From NCBI GenBank assembly GCA_963714325.1, contig CAVQOB010000024.1, positions 1 through 49,659 on the forward strand: DNA of 49,659 nt. The letters are read 5' to 3'. The notes under the pieces were generated by a model. The model saw only the letters and a list, made by a program, of their open reading frames with translations, had not been told where the DNA came from and searched no databases. The first letter of the stretch is position 1, and every line of letters begins with the position of its first letter. Source of the DNA: CAVQOB01 sp963714325 (GTDB lineage: Bacteria > Pseudomonadota > Alphaproteobacteria > Rhizobiales > Hyphomicrobiaceae). This document shows, in pieces, positions 7,302 to 16,609 of the stretch. A program made the position numbers and the translations under genes.

Positions 7302-8363
7302 CTATCGCTCCTCAAGCATGGCTCTGAGCCGTCCCAAGTTCACCTGCGAGCCCTGTGTGCCGGAATTGAGCACGCGTCTCAAAACGTTCACCGAAACACT
7401 TGGCCCGGGCAGGCCATTGACGTTGGCAAGAATTGAATAGCCGAACCCCTTTGCGAGATCCGGTCCGACGTCAAACCCCGATATCCAAGTCATTGTTGAA
7501 TTCGGGAACAACGTGTGCGCGCGCCGAGGCGCCTTCGGATCATTAAACGCCTTATCGAATTCCGCCCGCTCGACGGCACTCTTCTCGGCAAACAGCGTCC
7601 TGATCCGAGAGCTTTTCGGCCAATGTTCAGCGTTCGAATGCAGTCCCCAGACGCGTTGCGCTAGATAACCGCGCGCGTCGCGCACAGGAGCCTTGATCGC
7701 GCCTTGACTGCCGCAGATCGCAATCCCATTTGCGATCCCGAATTGTTCCGTCTGACAAAGGCGATCGTCACGAATCCACTCAGCGATATCGGCATCAAAT
7801 GCCTGCCCAAGCTTCGTCAGAAATGCCGTCTGCGCTGGCGAGTTCTTCTCCGCGCTCACCGGATCGAAATGGAACCGGCAGTCGGTATACGGTGTCGCGT
7901 TTTTAAAGCAGTCTGGAATGACCAATGGCACGGCACCGGAAACGTGATAGTCGCCTTCATCGGGTTTCCGCCGGATGGCATCCAGATCGGCATACATGAG
8001 GTGCGGGATGGGCTTTCCCGTCTCCGGATGCATGGTCATGGGCGTCGCCATTGCCAGACACAACGACTTCAATGTGAATCCGCGCTGGCGATACCGTTGA
8101 AGGAACGCGTCGGATAGCGAGACCAGAAATGGTCCTCTGCCATAGGCCGGGTGCACTTCACGATAGCACCCATGTTCCAGCGACGTCCCTTTCAAGCTGT
8201 TGCCGCTGTCCTGCTGCAACGCTAAACCAGTGACCTGAATCTTCGCGAGGTCGTAGAAATAAATCGGATACTTGACGTCGACCTGAGCCAGGCATGCCGG
8301 CGACACCACCATTGAGCCGGCGAGGAGCAGGCCCGCAAAATGCAATGACTGCCAACCGCGCAT
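7302..8363 (-). CDS. Hypothetical exported protein, 353 aa
   Basis: The start at 8363 is chosen because GGAGCGAG lies seven bases upstream; a longer frame to 8396 has no such site. Residues 1-27 are a Sec signal (MRGWQSLHFAGLLLAGSMVV, cleaved near CLAQ). The mature protein starts VDVKYPIYFYDLAKIQVTG and carries about six cysteines (HGCYREV, SLCLAMA, IPDCF, TDCRFHF, DRLCQTE, AICGSQG). Such a number suggests periplasmic disulfides. I recognise no domain. Aromatic- and charge-rich sequence and normal codon use argue that it is real. It stands alone: the downstream side is the repeat region and the next upstream gene starts 167 bp away. Confidence 0.7.
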   Translation of the reverse strand: MRGWQSLHFAGLLLAGSMVVSPACLAQVDVKYPIYFYDLAKIQVTGLALQQDSGNSLKGTSLEHGCYREVHPAYGRGPFLVSLSDAFLQRYRQRGFTLKSLCLAMATPMTMHPETGKPIPHLMYADLDAIRRKPDEGDYHVSGAVPLVIPDCFKNATPYTDCRFHFDPVSAEKNSPAQTAFLTKLGQAFDADIAEWIRDDRLCQTEQFGIANGIAICGSQGAIKAPVRDARGYLAQRVWGLHSNAEHWPKSSRIRTLFAEKSAVERAEFDKAFNDPKAPRRAHTLFPNSTMTWISGFDVGPDLAKGFGYSILANVNGLPGPSVSVNVLRRVLNSGTQGSQVNLGRLRAMLEER

Positions 8364-8530
8364 AATCTCGCTCCAATGAAAAACTGAACGCAACACTCCA
8401 GCGCTATGGCCATGGCATTGTACAAATTTGCGAGACGGGACGCTAGCGTCGCCTCAACTGCTTCGCAACTCTGACAGTGCTCGGCGGTGCCGATGGGCGC
8501 CTGAAGCGCTGGAATACAGCACGGCCGCAA

Positions 8531-10822
8531 TCACATGCGCGCACCGGCCTCCGGCACCGCGAACCGCGCGCGACCATCCAGAAACCGATCCAGCACGTTC
8601 TTGGTGATCCGGCTGATGGTGTTTTCGAAACTGTTCACTGGCAGCGACCCGCAATAGGTGATCGATCCCGTTGCGAAGACGGCGCCATTGTTCGGCGCCT
8701 CGAAGAACACCAGATCGGCGCGGATCAATTGCCGGGCGGGCTCCCCCGAAAGCGTCACGATATGCGTCAGCTGCTCCTCCGGCACCAGCACCCACGGCGC
8801 TTCCGGCGGGTGATCCTCGCTCGACGCGATGATGATCGCATGCGCCGGCGTGCCGAGGCGCTTGTCCGCGCGATCAAGTTCGAAGCCGGCCGCGCCATGC
8901 CCCGACAGCCCGAAGCCACCGACCGTTTCCTCGTCGACGCCGTCGAGAATCCAGCTGACGCGCGGATCAACTCTGGCGTCCGTATTGATACGATAGTGCG
9001 AGCCGACGAAATTGCCTTGCGCCGTAAAGCCGACGCCCGCCAACCGCTGCGGCGGCCGGCCATTCCGCCGCCAGAGCCCGCCGTATTCGCCATCGAGTTG
9101 ATTGTAGTATTCGCCGGGCTCAGCGGCCCACGCGCGGATGCCGCCCTCGGCGCGGCGGATCTCGATCTGGCCGGGCTTTGCTGGATTGAGCGCAATCTTC
9201 CAATAGAACCCGTTGCCGCCCATGTACATGAAGCGCCCGCCGCCATCGCGATAGGCTTCCAGCGCATCGAGCATCGCTTGCGTGTGGTATTCGGGATGCG
9301 ACCCCGTCATCACCACGGCGTAGTCCTTGAGCAGGCCGAGCCCCTCGTGATGCAGTTCCCAATCGGTGATGATGTCGGTGGCATAGCCGTGGTGCTCGAG
9401 CCAGGCGATCAGATGGGTATCGGCTGGAAAATGCCGAAGGCCTGAGCCACGAATATCGGCATAGGGATAGGTGATGTAGCCGATCCGCAGATTGAGCATC
9501 GGCCGCTGCCACGAGGCCAGATGAATGCCGCTGCCGTCGCCATGAAAATTGTAGGTCGAGAGGCCATACTCGGCATGATCACCGGGGTTATGGGCGTAGG
9601 CTCCGGGCCAAAGCGCCGCCTGCTGTTTCCATGCCGCCTGCCACGCGGGATCGCGTTGCCACTCCGGCCGCGTATGATTGTGATAGACGGTATACGTGAA
9701 GGTCGACATCAACAGCGCGATTTTCGCGGCAGGTTTTCCCTTCGGCGGCACAACGAAGAACGGCACGTTGTCGCGCGCTTCTCCCGCTTCCAGCATCAAC
9801 GCATAGGCGCCGGACTTGAGACCTTCAGGCACCTTATAGGCGTGTGTCACCGGCCAGCGGCAGTCATCGAGATCATCGGCATGAAAATGGATCGCGCCAT
9901 ACTGCTCGGGCGCGTGGCGAAAGCATTGCTCGCGCCCGCTCCAGTTCGACCCGCGCATGGCACGCGCCGGCGCATTGACGAGGCTGCCATGCAATCCGTG
10001 CGGCCCCGTATCGACGATGCGGTCCGTGTCCATTGCTTGCGAAAAATCCCAGGCGGCGAGGAGCCCGTCAACGGCTTCACCCTTGAACGCCCGCGCGGTC
10101 TCGTCCTGCGAGAGTGCGCGCGAAAAGATCATCGGTCGTTCGATCCGGCCATCGAAACGGAAGGGATCATGTCCATCGTTCGTCGCAGCCAAGAAAACCG
10201 CCCGCCGGCCGATCGGCACGGTATCAACGCATCGCGCCGTCGTCACGCGTGGCGCGGCCCGGCCCTCACTAACGTCCAGCGCCTGCGCGCCAATCACGAT
10301 CTCGCCGCTTGCCCGATCAAAACTCGCCCAGACGCGATACCACGCCTGCTGTGCCAGCGGCGTCGGCGTCTCAATGCGCCGCCACGCCACCCGCCCACCA
10401 CCGGCAGGGCTGCTGACCCCAATCGACACGATCAGCCGCCCCTTGACATCCAACGCGAGACCGATACCGCCAGCGTGCTGGTCGAGCAGCGACAGGATGG
10501 ACCGGCCATCACCGGCCGATGCCGTGATCTGGATCGTCGCTGCGATGGTCAGACTGTGCAGTGCCTCGCCGTGCGCGCCGAGATCAACGCGGGCGAACGA
10601 ACCGCAATTCAACGTCTGCTGCGTCGGCCTTGCGATCTCAGCGAGCCCGGCCGCAGCAACCGGTTCGAGTTTGATCCCCGGCCCCGCCGGATTGGCATCG
10701 GCCGAAATCACCCGCACCAGCGACGCCGCCACCGGCTTGCCCGTCGCGTTCGCACAGTGAAACCGGATCGTCTCACCCGGACGCACCGACAAGCGATCAG
10801 CGTAGGCAGCGAGTGGCAGCAT
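8531..10822 (-). CDS. N,N-dimethylformamidase large-subunit-like protein
   Basis: 763 aa with the two-part architecture of the DmfA2 large subunit: an N-terminal beta-sandwich/LamG-like half (about 80-260, with LLAAWDFSQAMDTDRIVDTG typical of these lectin-like folds) and a C-terminal half from about residue 360. The known enzyme hydrolyses N,N-dimethylformamide to dimethylamine and formate at a mononuclear iron bound by two tyrosines and one glutamate. Candidate ligands here are Tyr377/Tyr380 (TYTVYHNH), Tyr419/Tyr424 (AEYGLSTYNFHGDG) and Glu511 (GSHPEYHT). No signal peptide. The ~130-aa small subunit that normally accompanies it is not encoded on either side, so this may act alone or on another amide. 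The ATG at 10822 has only a weak ribosome site. Confidence 0.75.
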   Translation of the reverse strand: MLPLAAYADRLSVRPGETIRFHCANATGKPVAASLVRVISADANPAGPGIKLEPVAAAGLAEIARPTQQTLNCGSFARVDLGAHGEALHSLTIAATIQITASAGDGRSILSLLDQHAGGIGLALDVKGRLIVSIGVSSPAGGGRVAWRRIETPTPLAQQAWYRVWASFDRASGEIVIGAQALDVSEGRAAPRVTTARCVDTVPIGRRAVFLAATNDGHDPFRFDGRIERPMIFSRALSQDETARAFKGEAVDGLLAAWDFSQAMDTDRIVDTGPHGLHGSLVNAPARAMRGSNWSGREQCFRHAPEQYGAIHFHADDLDDCRWPVTHAYKVPEGLKSGAYALMLEAGEARDNVPFFVVPPKGKPAAKIALLMSTFTYTVYHNHTRPEWQRDPAWQAAWKQQAALWPGAYAHNPGDHAEYGLSTYNFHGDGSGIHLASWQRPMLNLRIGYITYPYADIRGSGLRHFPADTHLIAWLEHHGYATDIITDWELHHEGLGLLKDYAVVMTGSHPEYHTQAMLDALEAYRDGGGRFMYMGGNGFYWKIALNPAKPGQIEIRRAEGGIRAWAAEPGEYYNQLDGEYGGLWRRNGRPPQRLAGVGFTAQGNFVGSHYRINTDARVDPRVSWILDGVDEETVGGFGLSGHGAAGFELDRADKRLGTPAHAIIIASSEDHPPEAPWVLVPEEQLTHIVTLSGEPARQLIRADLVFFEAPNNGAVFATGSITYCGSLPVNSFENTISRITKNVLDRFLDGRARFAVPEAGARM

Positions 10823-10912
10823 GGGGGTGTCCGAAGGTTGATCGAACCACCACGGTTTCGAAAAGCCGCCGCCACGTCAAGCCCGCCGCGTTAGCCCGGT
10901 TGAAAGCAGTAC

Positions 10913-11222
10913 CTACTCCCCGAGCAAGCGGCCGGTGATGTCGCGTGACGAATGCAGGATTCGGACGATCACAACCCTGTCGCTATCGACCCGGTAGAAA
11001 ACCAAATAGGTTCTGAACCGAATGGCGCGTACACCCATGCCGACGTCGCGGCGAAGGCGATGCCGTTTGGGACGCCGACTGAGACTCTGAAACTGTGAAT
11101 ACAATGCGCTCGACAAATCGTTCCGCCACTGAAACATCCGCGACGTCACGCAAATAGTCGCCAATTGCAATCAAGTCCGACTGCGCCCGCTCGGTATAGA
11201 CAATCGGGAATTCCCGGATCAT
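10913..11222 (-). pseudogene. ParE/RelE-type toxin with one +1 frame break
   Basis: The N-terminal half reads IVYTERAQSDLIAIGDYL, typical of the ParE/RelE fold. The C-terminal half, RAIRFRTYLVFYRVDSDRVV followed by IVRILHSSRD, is the diagnostic core strand and tail, but lies in another frame. One extra base near 11078-11090 reconciles them (310 nt, 102 aa after correction, normal length). As written the toxin is truncated after about 45 correct residues. Its ATG overlaps the antitoxin stop (ATGA), the usual order for ParD-ParE. Family members poison DNA gyrase or cleave mRNA; which applies here is not determinable. Confidence 0.75.
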
Positions 11223-11476
11223 TTGCCCAAACGATAACGCGCGCGCAATGCCTCGTGCACATCAGACGCTGGTTTGGTCTGCCCGGCAGCAATATCTGCA
11301 AGTCCGCGTTCGACCAAGGGCTTGGCCCACGACAAATCTGCGCGGGTGAGGTCGGCCTCCGCCGCGGCGTCATCCAGTGCCAAGGCCTCGATCGCTGCCT
11401 CAACCGACGAGAACCGCCCGCTGGCAACCTGTGCCTCCAGCAACCTTACAATTTCTGGTCGAATAGCAATCGTCAT
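11219..11476 (-). CDS. ParD/CopG-type antitoxin
   Basis: 85 aa. The N-terminus MTIAIRPEIVRLLEAQVASG with the following SVEAAIEALAL is the beta strand plus two helices of a ribbon-helix-helix DNA-binding antitoxin. The C-terminal half, with acidic and Ala-rich helix and DVHEALRARYRLGK, would wrap the toxin. It precedes and overlaps the toxin gene by 4 nt. These antitoxins normally bind and repress their own promoter, which here would lie in the 73-bp gap before the L,D-transpeptidase gene end. It is intact even though the toxin frame is broken. Confidence 0.75.
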   Translation of the reverse strand: MTIAIRPEIVRLLEAQVASGRFSSVEAAIEALALDDAAAEADLTRADLSWAKPLVERGLADIAAGQTKPASDVHEALRARYRLGK

Positions 11477-11549
11477 GGGCCGTCCAGAACATCACTGCCC
11501 CCTGCTTCTAACACACGGAACGCGCACCATCCAGCCGCTCGCGATACCC

Positions 11550-12932
11550 TTAAGGCGCCAGCGCCTGCGACTGCGTTGGTGCCGGGCCTTCGCTCTCGTC
11601 GCGGTCGCGGCCGGCGACAAGGTCGCGCAGGCCATCGCGACCGTAGACGTCGGGGCGGAACTGGACGCGGCCGTTGCTCGGCTCGGCCCAGGCGGTGATG
11701 TAGCTGAAATACACGGGCACCGGACGCGTGAGATTGAGATCCAGCGCTTGATTGCCGTCGATCACCTGCTCGACACGGCCGGGCTGATCCCACCCCATTT
11801 CATAGCGCGCGATCCACTCGGCAAGCTTGAACACGTCCTGCACGCGCACGCAGCCGGCTGAGAACGCGCGGCCGCGCTGCTGGAATAGTGGCTTCATCGG
11901 CGTGTCGTGCATATAGACGCCTTCGGAATTCGGCATGTCGATGCGCAGCAGACCGAGCGCATTCTGCGGTCCCGGGTCCTGGCGGAACTTGATCAGCTTG
12001 GCGTCCGCCGTCCGCCAGTCGATGTTCGACGGATCGAGTTCGGGGCCGTTGAAGTTATCCTTCACGACGCGAATTTTTTCACGGCTTAGATACTCCGGAT
12101 CCTTCTGCAGTTTTGGAATGAGATCGAGCGTCGCGACGCTGTCGGGCACGCGCCAATAGGGGAATACGTTGATCGCCTTGATCATCGCCTTGACGATCGG
12201 CGTCTGCCGGTCGGGTTTGCCGGCGATGACGCGATGGCGCAACTGCACCTCGCCGCGCTCGACCGCTTCCAGCTGGAACGCTGCCGCATTGACAAGGATG
12301 TAGCGATCTTCGGGCCGGGTCTGCTGCAGCTCGCGCAACCGCGTGTGATTGAGGCGCAGCTGCGCGATGCGCGCCTGCACCGGCACATTCAAGGCCTGCA
12401 ACGTCGAGCGATCGACGCGGCCGGAAATGCGCATGCCATGATTTTCCTGGAACCGGCGCACCGCACTTTCCAGATCTTCCCCCCAGCCGCTGGTGCTCGA
12501 CTGGCGCGGCAATTCGCCGGACGCCTGCAAGCGGCGGCGCAGCACCGGCAAGCGCTCATCATCGTCCTGCTGCAAAATCTGCTTCTGACCGGGGATCAGC
12601 GGCCAGCCACCGTTCGCTGCCAGCTTTTCATATTTCTGGATCGCGCCGTCGACGGCCTCAAGCATGGCTTCGCTACGCCACGGCGTCGTGTCAGGACGAA
12701 GATCGTTCAGCACTTCCTGCTTGCGGGCGGGCTTCTCGTCGGATGTCGTACTCGACGTCTTGCCAAACACCTGATCGAACCAGTTCGCATTGCTGCCCTG
12801 CCCCAGCGCCTGCGACGCCGATCCACCCATCAGCCCGGCGGCCAAGCCGCGCAGCACTGTCCGCCGCGCGATTCCTGCGCGCGGGCCTTGACCGTCTGTG
12901 CTCTTGCCTACCGTCTCAACTGTCTTCGCCAT
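11550..12932 (-). CDS. L,D-transpeptidase (YcbB-like), Tat-exported
   Basis: 460 aa. An ARRTVLRGLAAG twin-arginine signal sits at residues 22-33. A peptidoglycan-binding domain spans roughly 125-182 (LESAVRRFQENHGM, STLQALNV). The YkuD catalytic domain spans about 210-372 with His342 (MHDTPMK) and the S-x-G-C-V-R motif at 358-363 (Cys361 nucleophile). These enzymes form 3-3 peptidoglycan cross-links in the periplasm and resist most penicillins. The insert before the active site (RVPDSVATLDLIPKLQKDP) is the capping loop of the YcbB/LdtD subfamily. The tail is polar and disordered. It is monocistronic, divergent from the tricarboxylate uptake genes. Tat rather than Sec export is common for alphaproteobacterial members. 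Confidence 0.92.
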   Translation of the reverse strand: MAKTVETVGKSTDGQGPRAGIARRTVLRGLAAGLMGGSASQALGQGSNANWFDQVFGKTSSTTSDEKPARKQEVLNDLRPDTTPWRSEAMLEAVDGAIQKYEKLAANGGWPLIPGQKQILQQDDDERLPVLRRRLQASGELPRQSSTSGWGEDLESAVRRFQENHGMRISGRVDRSTLQALNVPVQARIAQLRLNHTRLRELQQTRPEDRYILVNAAAFQLEAVERGEVQLRHRVIAGKPDRQTPIVKAMIKAINVFPYWRVPDSVATLDLIPKLQKDPEYLSREKIRVVKDNFNGPELDPSNIDWRTADAKLIKFRQDPGPQNALGLLRIDMPNSEGVYMHDTPMKPLFQQRGRAFSAGCVRVQDVFKLAEWIARYEMGWDQPGRVEQVIDGNQALDLNLTRPVPVYFSYITAWAEPSNGRVQFRPDVYGRDGLRDLVAGRDRDESEGPAPTQSQALAP

Positions 12933-13267
12933 TTCGCGACCGTTCTACTTCCCGTTCGATCTATCGTCCTGGCACAACCCCGTCAGTGCCAACCCATAGC
13001 TCACGCACGCCGCAACGCGCGTCTGATGAATCAACCATCCGCCGCACGTTCTACCTTCATGCGGCCTCTATGGCCAAACAAAGACGTTTCACGCCTGTGT
13101 GAACCGTTGCAGCAGTCGTGGCCACAACACGCAATTCAGGTCCCCGTTTAGCGCGCATCAGCCTCCCACGGAACCCCAGGTCATCATCTTGCCAAGCCGG
13201 AACACGGCCCTTAGGCTGCTTGTAACAAAGAAGAACGGCTCGCGTTCACTTGTCGGAGGAAATTCTC
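12933..13267. other. Divergent intergenic region, L,D-transpeptidase / tctC
   Basis: 335 bp without a credible gene. It must contain the promoters of both flanking genes. GGAGGA at 13255-13260 is a strong ribosome site for tctC. No clear palindromic operator or attenuator was seen. Confidence 0.4.
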
Positions 13268-14263
13268 ATGTCTCATATCACACGGCGTGGCCTATTGGCC
13301 ACGGGTGCCGCGGCAGGTGCTGCGGCAGGATTTGGCGTGCATCCCATCATCGCCCAAGCGGCCTGGCCGAATCGCCCCGTCACCGTCGTTTGTCCCTGGG
13401 GAGCCGGTGGCGGCACCGACGCGACAGCGCGGATCGTCTCGGCCATCCTCGAGAAAGAACTGAAACAGCCCTTCAACGTCGTCAACCGCACCGGTGGTTC
13501 TGGCGTCGTTGGCCATTCCGCCATCGCGACCGGCGCTCCCGATGGCTACACCATCGGCATGCTCACCGTTGAGATTACGATGATGCATCACCAGGGCCTC
13601 ACCGAACTCAAGCATTCCAGCTACACGCCCCTTGCGCTCATGAACGAAGACCCACCGGGCGTGCAGGTCAATTCGGCGAGCCCCTACAAGACCGTCAAGG
13701 AACTCGCCGACGCGATCAAGGCGGCGCCCGCCGGGAAATTCAAAGCGTCAGGTACCGGCCAGGGCGGCATCTGGCATCTCGCCCTCATCGGCTGGCTGAC
13801 GGCGATGGGCTTGAAGCCCGATCATGTCGCATGGGTGCCATCGAATGGTGCGGCGCCGGCCATGCAGGATCTTGCGGCCGGCGGTCTCGACCTCGTCACC
13901 TGCTCGGTCCCGGAAGCCAAGGCGCTGATCGACGCCGGCAAGGCGCGTTCGCTCGCCGTCATGGCGTCGGAGCGCAATCCACAGTTCAAGGATGTGCCGA
14001 CGCTCAAGGAAGGTGCTGGGGTTGATTATTCGGTCGGCGCCTGGCGCGGATTTGGTGCTCCCAAGGGCATTCCCGCCGATGTCGCGGCAGCCATGACTGT
14101 TGCTCTCAAGAAAGCCTTCGACAGCGCCGAGTACAAGGAGTTCATGAACAACCGTGGCTTCGGCCTGAAGTGGGCCGACGCTGCCGGATTCGCCAAGTTC
14201 ATGGCCGACGGTGATGAAGCGATGGCGAAAGCCATGACTGCCGCCGGATTGAAGAAGACCTGA
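13268..14263 (+). CDS. tctC: Tripartite tricarboxylate transporter substrate-binding protein (Bug family)
   Basis: 331 aa, start at the ATG eight bases after GGAGGA. Residues 3-30 form a Tat-type signal (TRRGLLATGAAAG ... AQA). Mature sequence begins AWPNRPVTVVCPWGAGGGTD, the hallmark Bug/TctC start, where the G-G-G-T-D loop binds a carboxylate. PFNVVNRTGGSGVVGHSAIA and ATGAPDGYTIGMLT are further family motifs. It is a periplasmic receptor that delivers an organic acid to the TctAB membrane complex encoded just downstream. Substrate within the family ranges from citrate to aromatic acids and is not predictable from sequence. A 267-bp gap before tctB suggests a separate translation signal, and possibly stem-limited read-through to tune receptor excess. 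Confidence 0.92.
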   Translation: MSHITRRGLLATGAAAGAAAGFGVHPIIAQAAWPNRPVTVVCPWGAGGGTDATARIVSAILEKELKQPFNVVNRTGGSGVVGHSAIATGAPDGYTIGMLTVEITMMHHQGLTELKHSSYTPLALMNEDPPGVQVNSASPYKTVKELADAIKAAPAGKFKASGTGQGGIWHLALIGWLTAMGLKPDHVAWVPSNGAAPAMQDLAAGGLDLVTCSVPEAKALIDAGKARSLAVMASERNPQFKDVPTLKEGAGVDYSVGAWRGFGAPKGIPADVAAAMTVALKKAFDSAEYKEFMNNRGFGLKWADAAGFAKFMADGDEAMAKAMTAAGLKKT

Positions 14264-14530
14264 TCGGCGCCAGCCGTCGCGGTGCGCGCCGGGAAAGAAC
14301 AGCGGGTCATCGCCAATCCGCTGGCACCACGCATCGGGTGTCATCCCGGCATGCATTGCCAGGACCCATTGCGCAGCGGGTGCGATGCCGTCCATTTTGG
14401 CATCGTTGATCCCGCGGACACGCCACCGGATGATGGAGTGTGGGGCGAGTCGATGATGTGTAGGTCGTTGACTAGGCGCCTGTCCGAGTAGTCGTTCGAA
14501 ATAAATGGGGGCTCTGGTGGATATCAACCG
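14264..14530. other. Intergenic gap tctC-tctB
   Basis: 267 bp, unusually long inside a TTT operon. No open frame is convincing. It contains GGTGTCATCCCGGCATG (14335-14351), sharing TGTCATCCCG with the palindromic element near 48343, and CCTGTCCGAG (14479-14488), which recurs at 48331-48340. It may therefore hold a degenerate copy of the same dispersed repeat. Confidence 0.35.
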
Positions 14531-15028
14531 ATGAAACTCTCTGATCAGATCACCGGCATTTTCCTGATCGGACTTGGCGGCGCGGCATGGTACGGCGGTT
14601 CACTGCTACCGCCTGTCCCCGGTCAGCAGGTCGGGCCGAACGTATTTCCGATGGTCGTTGGCGGCGGCCTCGCCCTGTGCGGCGCGCTGATCGCCTTGAA
14701 AATCGGCGCGACGTTCGAGGAAGAAGCCGAAGCCGAAGTCGCCGCCCACTCCGATCCCGGCCTTCCCGTTGCGAAAGATGACACCTGGGCCAACGGCCTG
14801 AAGGCCCTGATCCCGCCGGCCCTGCTGTTCTTCTACGTGCTCGCCGTCGACCGTCTCGGCTTCATCCCGACCGCCTTCATGATGGCGCTGACGGCGTCGC
14901 TGGCATTCGGCGCGCGGCTACCGCTCGCACTCACTGTCGCCGTTACGGGGCCGATTTTCGTGCACCTCGTTTTCCTAAAACTCCTGCGCGTGCCGTTGCC
15001 GCCGGGCCTGCTGCCAATGCCCTGGTGA
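14531..15028 (+). CDS. tctB: TTT-family small membrane subunit TctB
   Basis: 165 aa with about four hydrophobic segments: ITGIFLIGLGGAAWYGG, FPMVVGGGLALCGALIAL, ALLFFYVLAVDRLGFIPTAF and LALTVAVTGPIFVHLVFL. GPNVFPMVVG is the typical TctB motif after helix 1. An acidic loop (FEEEAEAEVAAHSD) separates the two halves. TctB is the small integral subunit of the secondary transporter, working with TctA using an ion gradient. GGTGGA is the likely ribosome site. It is seven bases upstream of tctA, so the two are clearly cotranscribed. Confidence 0.88.
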   Translation: MKLSDQITGIFLIGLGGAAWYGGSLLPPVPGQQVGPNVFPMVVGGGLALCGALIALKIGATFEEEAEAEVAAHSDPGLPVAKDDTWANGLKALIPPALLFFYVLAVDRLGFIPTAFMMALTASLAFGARLPLALTVAVTGPIFVHLVFLKLLRVPLPPGLLPMPW

Positions 15029-15035
15029 GACCGCA

Positions 15036-16538
15036 ATGAGCACGACTGCTGCAATCATCGACGCCTTTCGGCTGGTGTTCCAGGCCGACGTGTTGATCGC
15101 CATCCTGTTGTCGTCGATCTACGGCCTGGTCGTCGGCTCGCTGCCGGGGCTCTCGGCAACAATGGCGACTGCGCTGCTTGTTCCGGTCACCTTTTATCTT
15201 TCGCCGATCGCGGCCGTAGCAACCATCATCTCCGCCTCCGCGATGGCGATTTTCTCCGGCGATATTCCGGGCTGCCTGTTGCGCATTCCCGGCACACCTG
15301 CGTCCGCCGCCTACACCGACGAAGCCTACGCCATGACGCGCAAAGGCGAGCCCGAACTGGCACTCGGCATCTGCGTCTGGTTCTCGGCCATCGGCGGCAT
15401 CATTGGTACCTTGTCGCTCATTTTGCTGGCGCCGCCGCTTGCCGAAATGGCGCTCAACTTCTCGACTTACGAATATTTCTGGCTGGCCTGCCTCGGACTG
15501 ATGTGCGCGACGATGGTTGCACGATCGAGCCCTGTCAAAGCCATCGCCAGCATGCTGCTCGGCCTGCTCGTCTCGTGCATCGGAATCGAAAATCCGGCCG
15601 GCGCCATGCGCTTCACCTTCGGCTTCACCGACCTGCTTGGCGGCATCGAGCCGATCCCCGCGCTGGTCGGCGTCTTCGCCCTGTCGGAAGTCATGCGCGG
15701 CATGACGGAAGCGGAGCCGCCGCCGCTGCCGAAGCGCAAGTTCGGCTCGATCATGAAGGGCATGTGGAAACTGACCAAGGAATACCCGATGCCGCAGGTG
15801 CGCGGCAACATCGTCGGCATCATCATCGGCGTACTGCCGGGCGCTGGCGCCGACATGGCGGCGTGGGTGTCCTACGCGATGTCGAAGCGGTTCTCGAAGA
15901 CGCCGGAAAAATTCGGCACTGGCCATCCCGAGGGTTTGATCGAGGCCGGCGCTTCCAACAACGCCAGCCTCGCCTCCGGCTGGGTGCCGGCGCTGCTGTT
16001 CGGCATCCCCGGCGACACCATCACGGCCATCGCCATCGGCGTGCTGTACATGAAGGGGCTCAACCCCGGCCCTACGCTGTTCACCGAAAAAGCCTCGAGC
16101 ATGTACGCGCTCTACATCATCTTCATCATCGCCAATATCATCATGATCCCGCTCGGCATCATCATGATCCGGCTGGCGAGCCACATCCTCAGCGTGCCGC
16201 GTTCGGCGATCATGCCGATCATTGTCTTGCTTTGTGCAGTGGGCTCGTTTGCGACCGGCAACAATCTGTTCCTGGTCACGACAGTCGCCGCCTTCGGATT
16301 GCTCGGCTATGTAATGGAACGCAATGGCTATCCAGTGGCGGCACTGGTACTCGGCATCGTCATGGGGACGATGGTCGAGCAGAGCTTCGTCACCTCGCTG
16401 ATCAAGTCCGACGGGAGTGTCTGGCCGTTCTTTGCAAGGCCGGTGTCCTCGGTGCTGGCAGCGCTGACTCTCGGCGCGGTGTTCTGGCCGCTGTTCGTCT
16501 GGCTCAACAGAATGCGGAAACAGATGATGGCGGCGTGA
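15036..16538 (+). CDS. tctA: TTT-family large membrane subunit TctA
   Basis: 500 aa, the standard TctA length. The duplicated family signatures are visible: GSLPGLSATMATALLVPVTF near residue 30 and GVLPGAGADMAAWVSYAMSK near 270, each a G-x-P-G re-entrant motif thought to line the substrate path. GIPGDTITAIAIGVLYMKGL follows the second. Around 10-12 transmembrane helices. It forms the permease with TctB and takes substrate from TctC. GGTGAGA sits six bases before the ATG. The complete C-B-A order argues for a functional uptake system for a small organic acid. Confidence 0.93.
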   Translation: MSTTAAIIDAFRLVFQADVLIAILLSSIYGLVVGSLPGLSATMATALLVPVTFYLSPIAAVATIISASAMAIFSGDIPGCLLRIPGTPASAAYTDEAYAMTRKGEPELALGICVWFSAIGGIIGTLSLILLAPPLAEMALNFSTYEYFWLACLGLMCATMVARSSPVKAIASMLLGLLVSCIGIENPAGAMRFTFGFTDLLGGIEPIPALVGVFALSEVMRGMTEAEPPPLPKRKFGSIMKGMWKLTKEYPMPQVRGNIVGIIIGVLPGAGADMAAWVSYAMSKRFSKTPEKFGTGHPEGLIEAGASNNASLASGWVPALLFGIPGDTITAIAIGVLYMKGLNPGPTLFTEKASSMYALYIIFIIANIIMIPLGIIMIRLASHILSVPRSAIMPIIVLLCAVGSFATGNNLFLVTTVAAFGLLGYVMERNGYPVAALVLGIVMGTMVEQSFVTSLIKSDGSVWPFFARPVSSVLAALTLGAVFWPLFVWLNRMRKQMMAA

Positions 16539-16609
16539 CGATCAAAGCGCCGATCGCGCCGCTCTGCCACACCGCCAACCTTGCCCTGATGCGGTAGCGT
16601 GTCACCGGC

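Noticed and set aside
13748..14527. 259-aa minus-strand frame over tctC and the following gap
   Set aside because: Largely antisense to tctC; the part in the gap has no independent start or family match.
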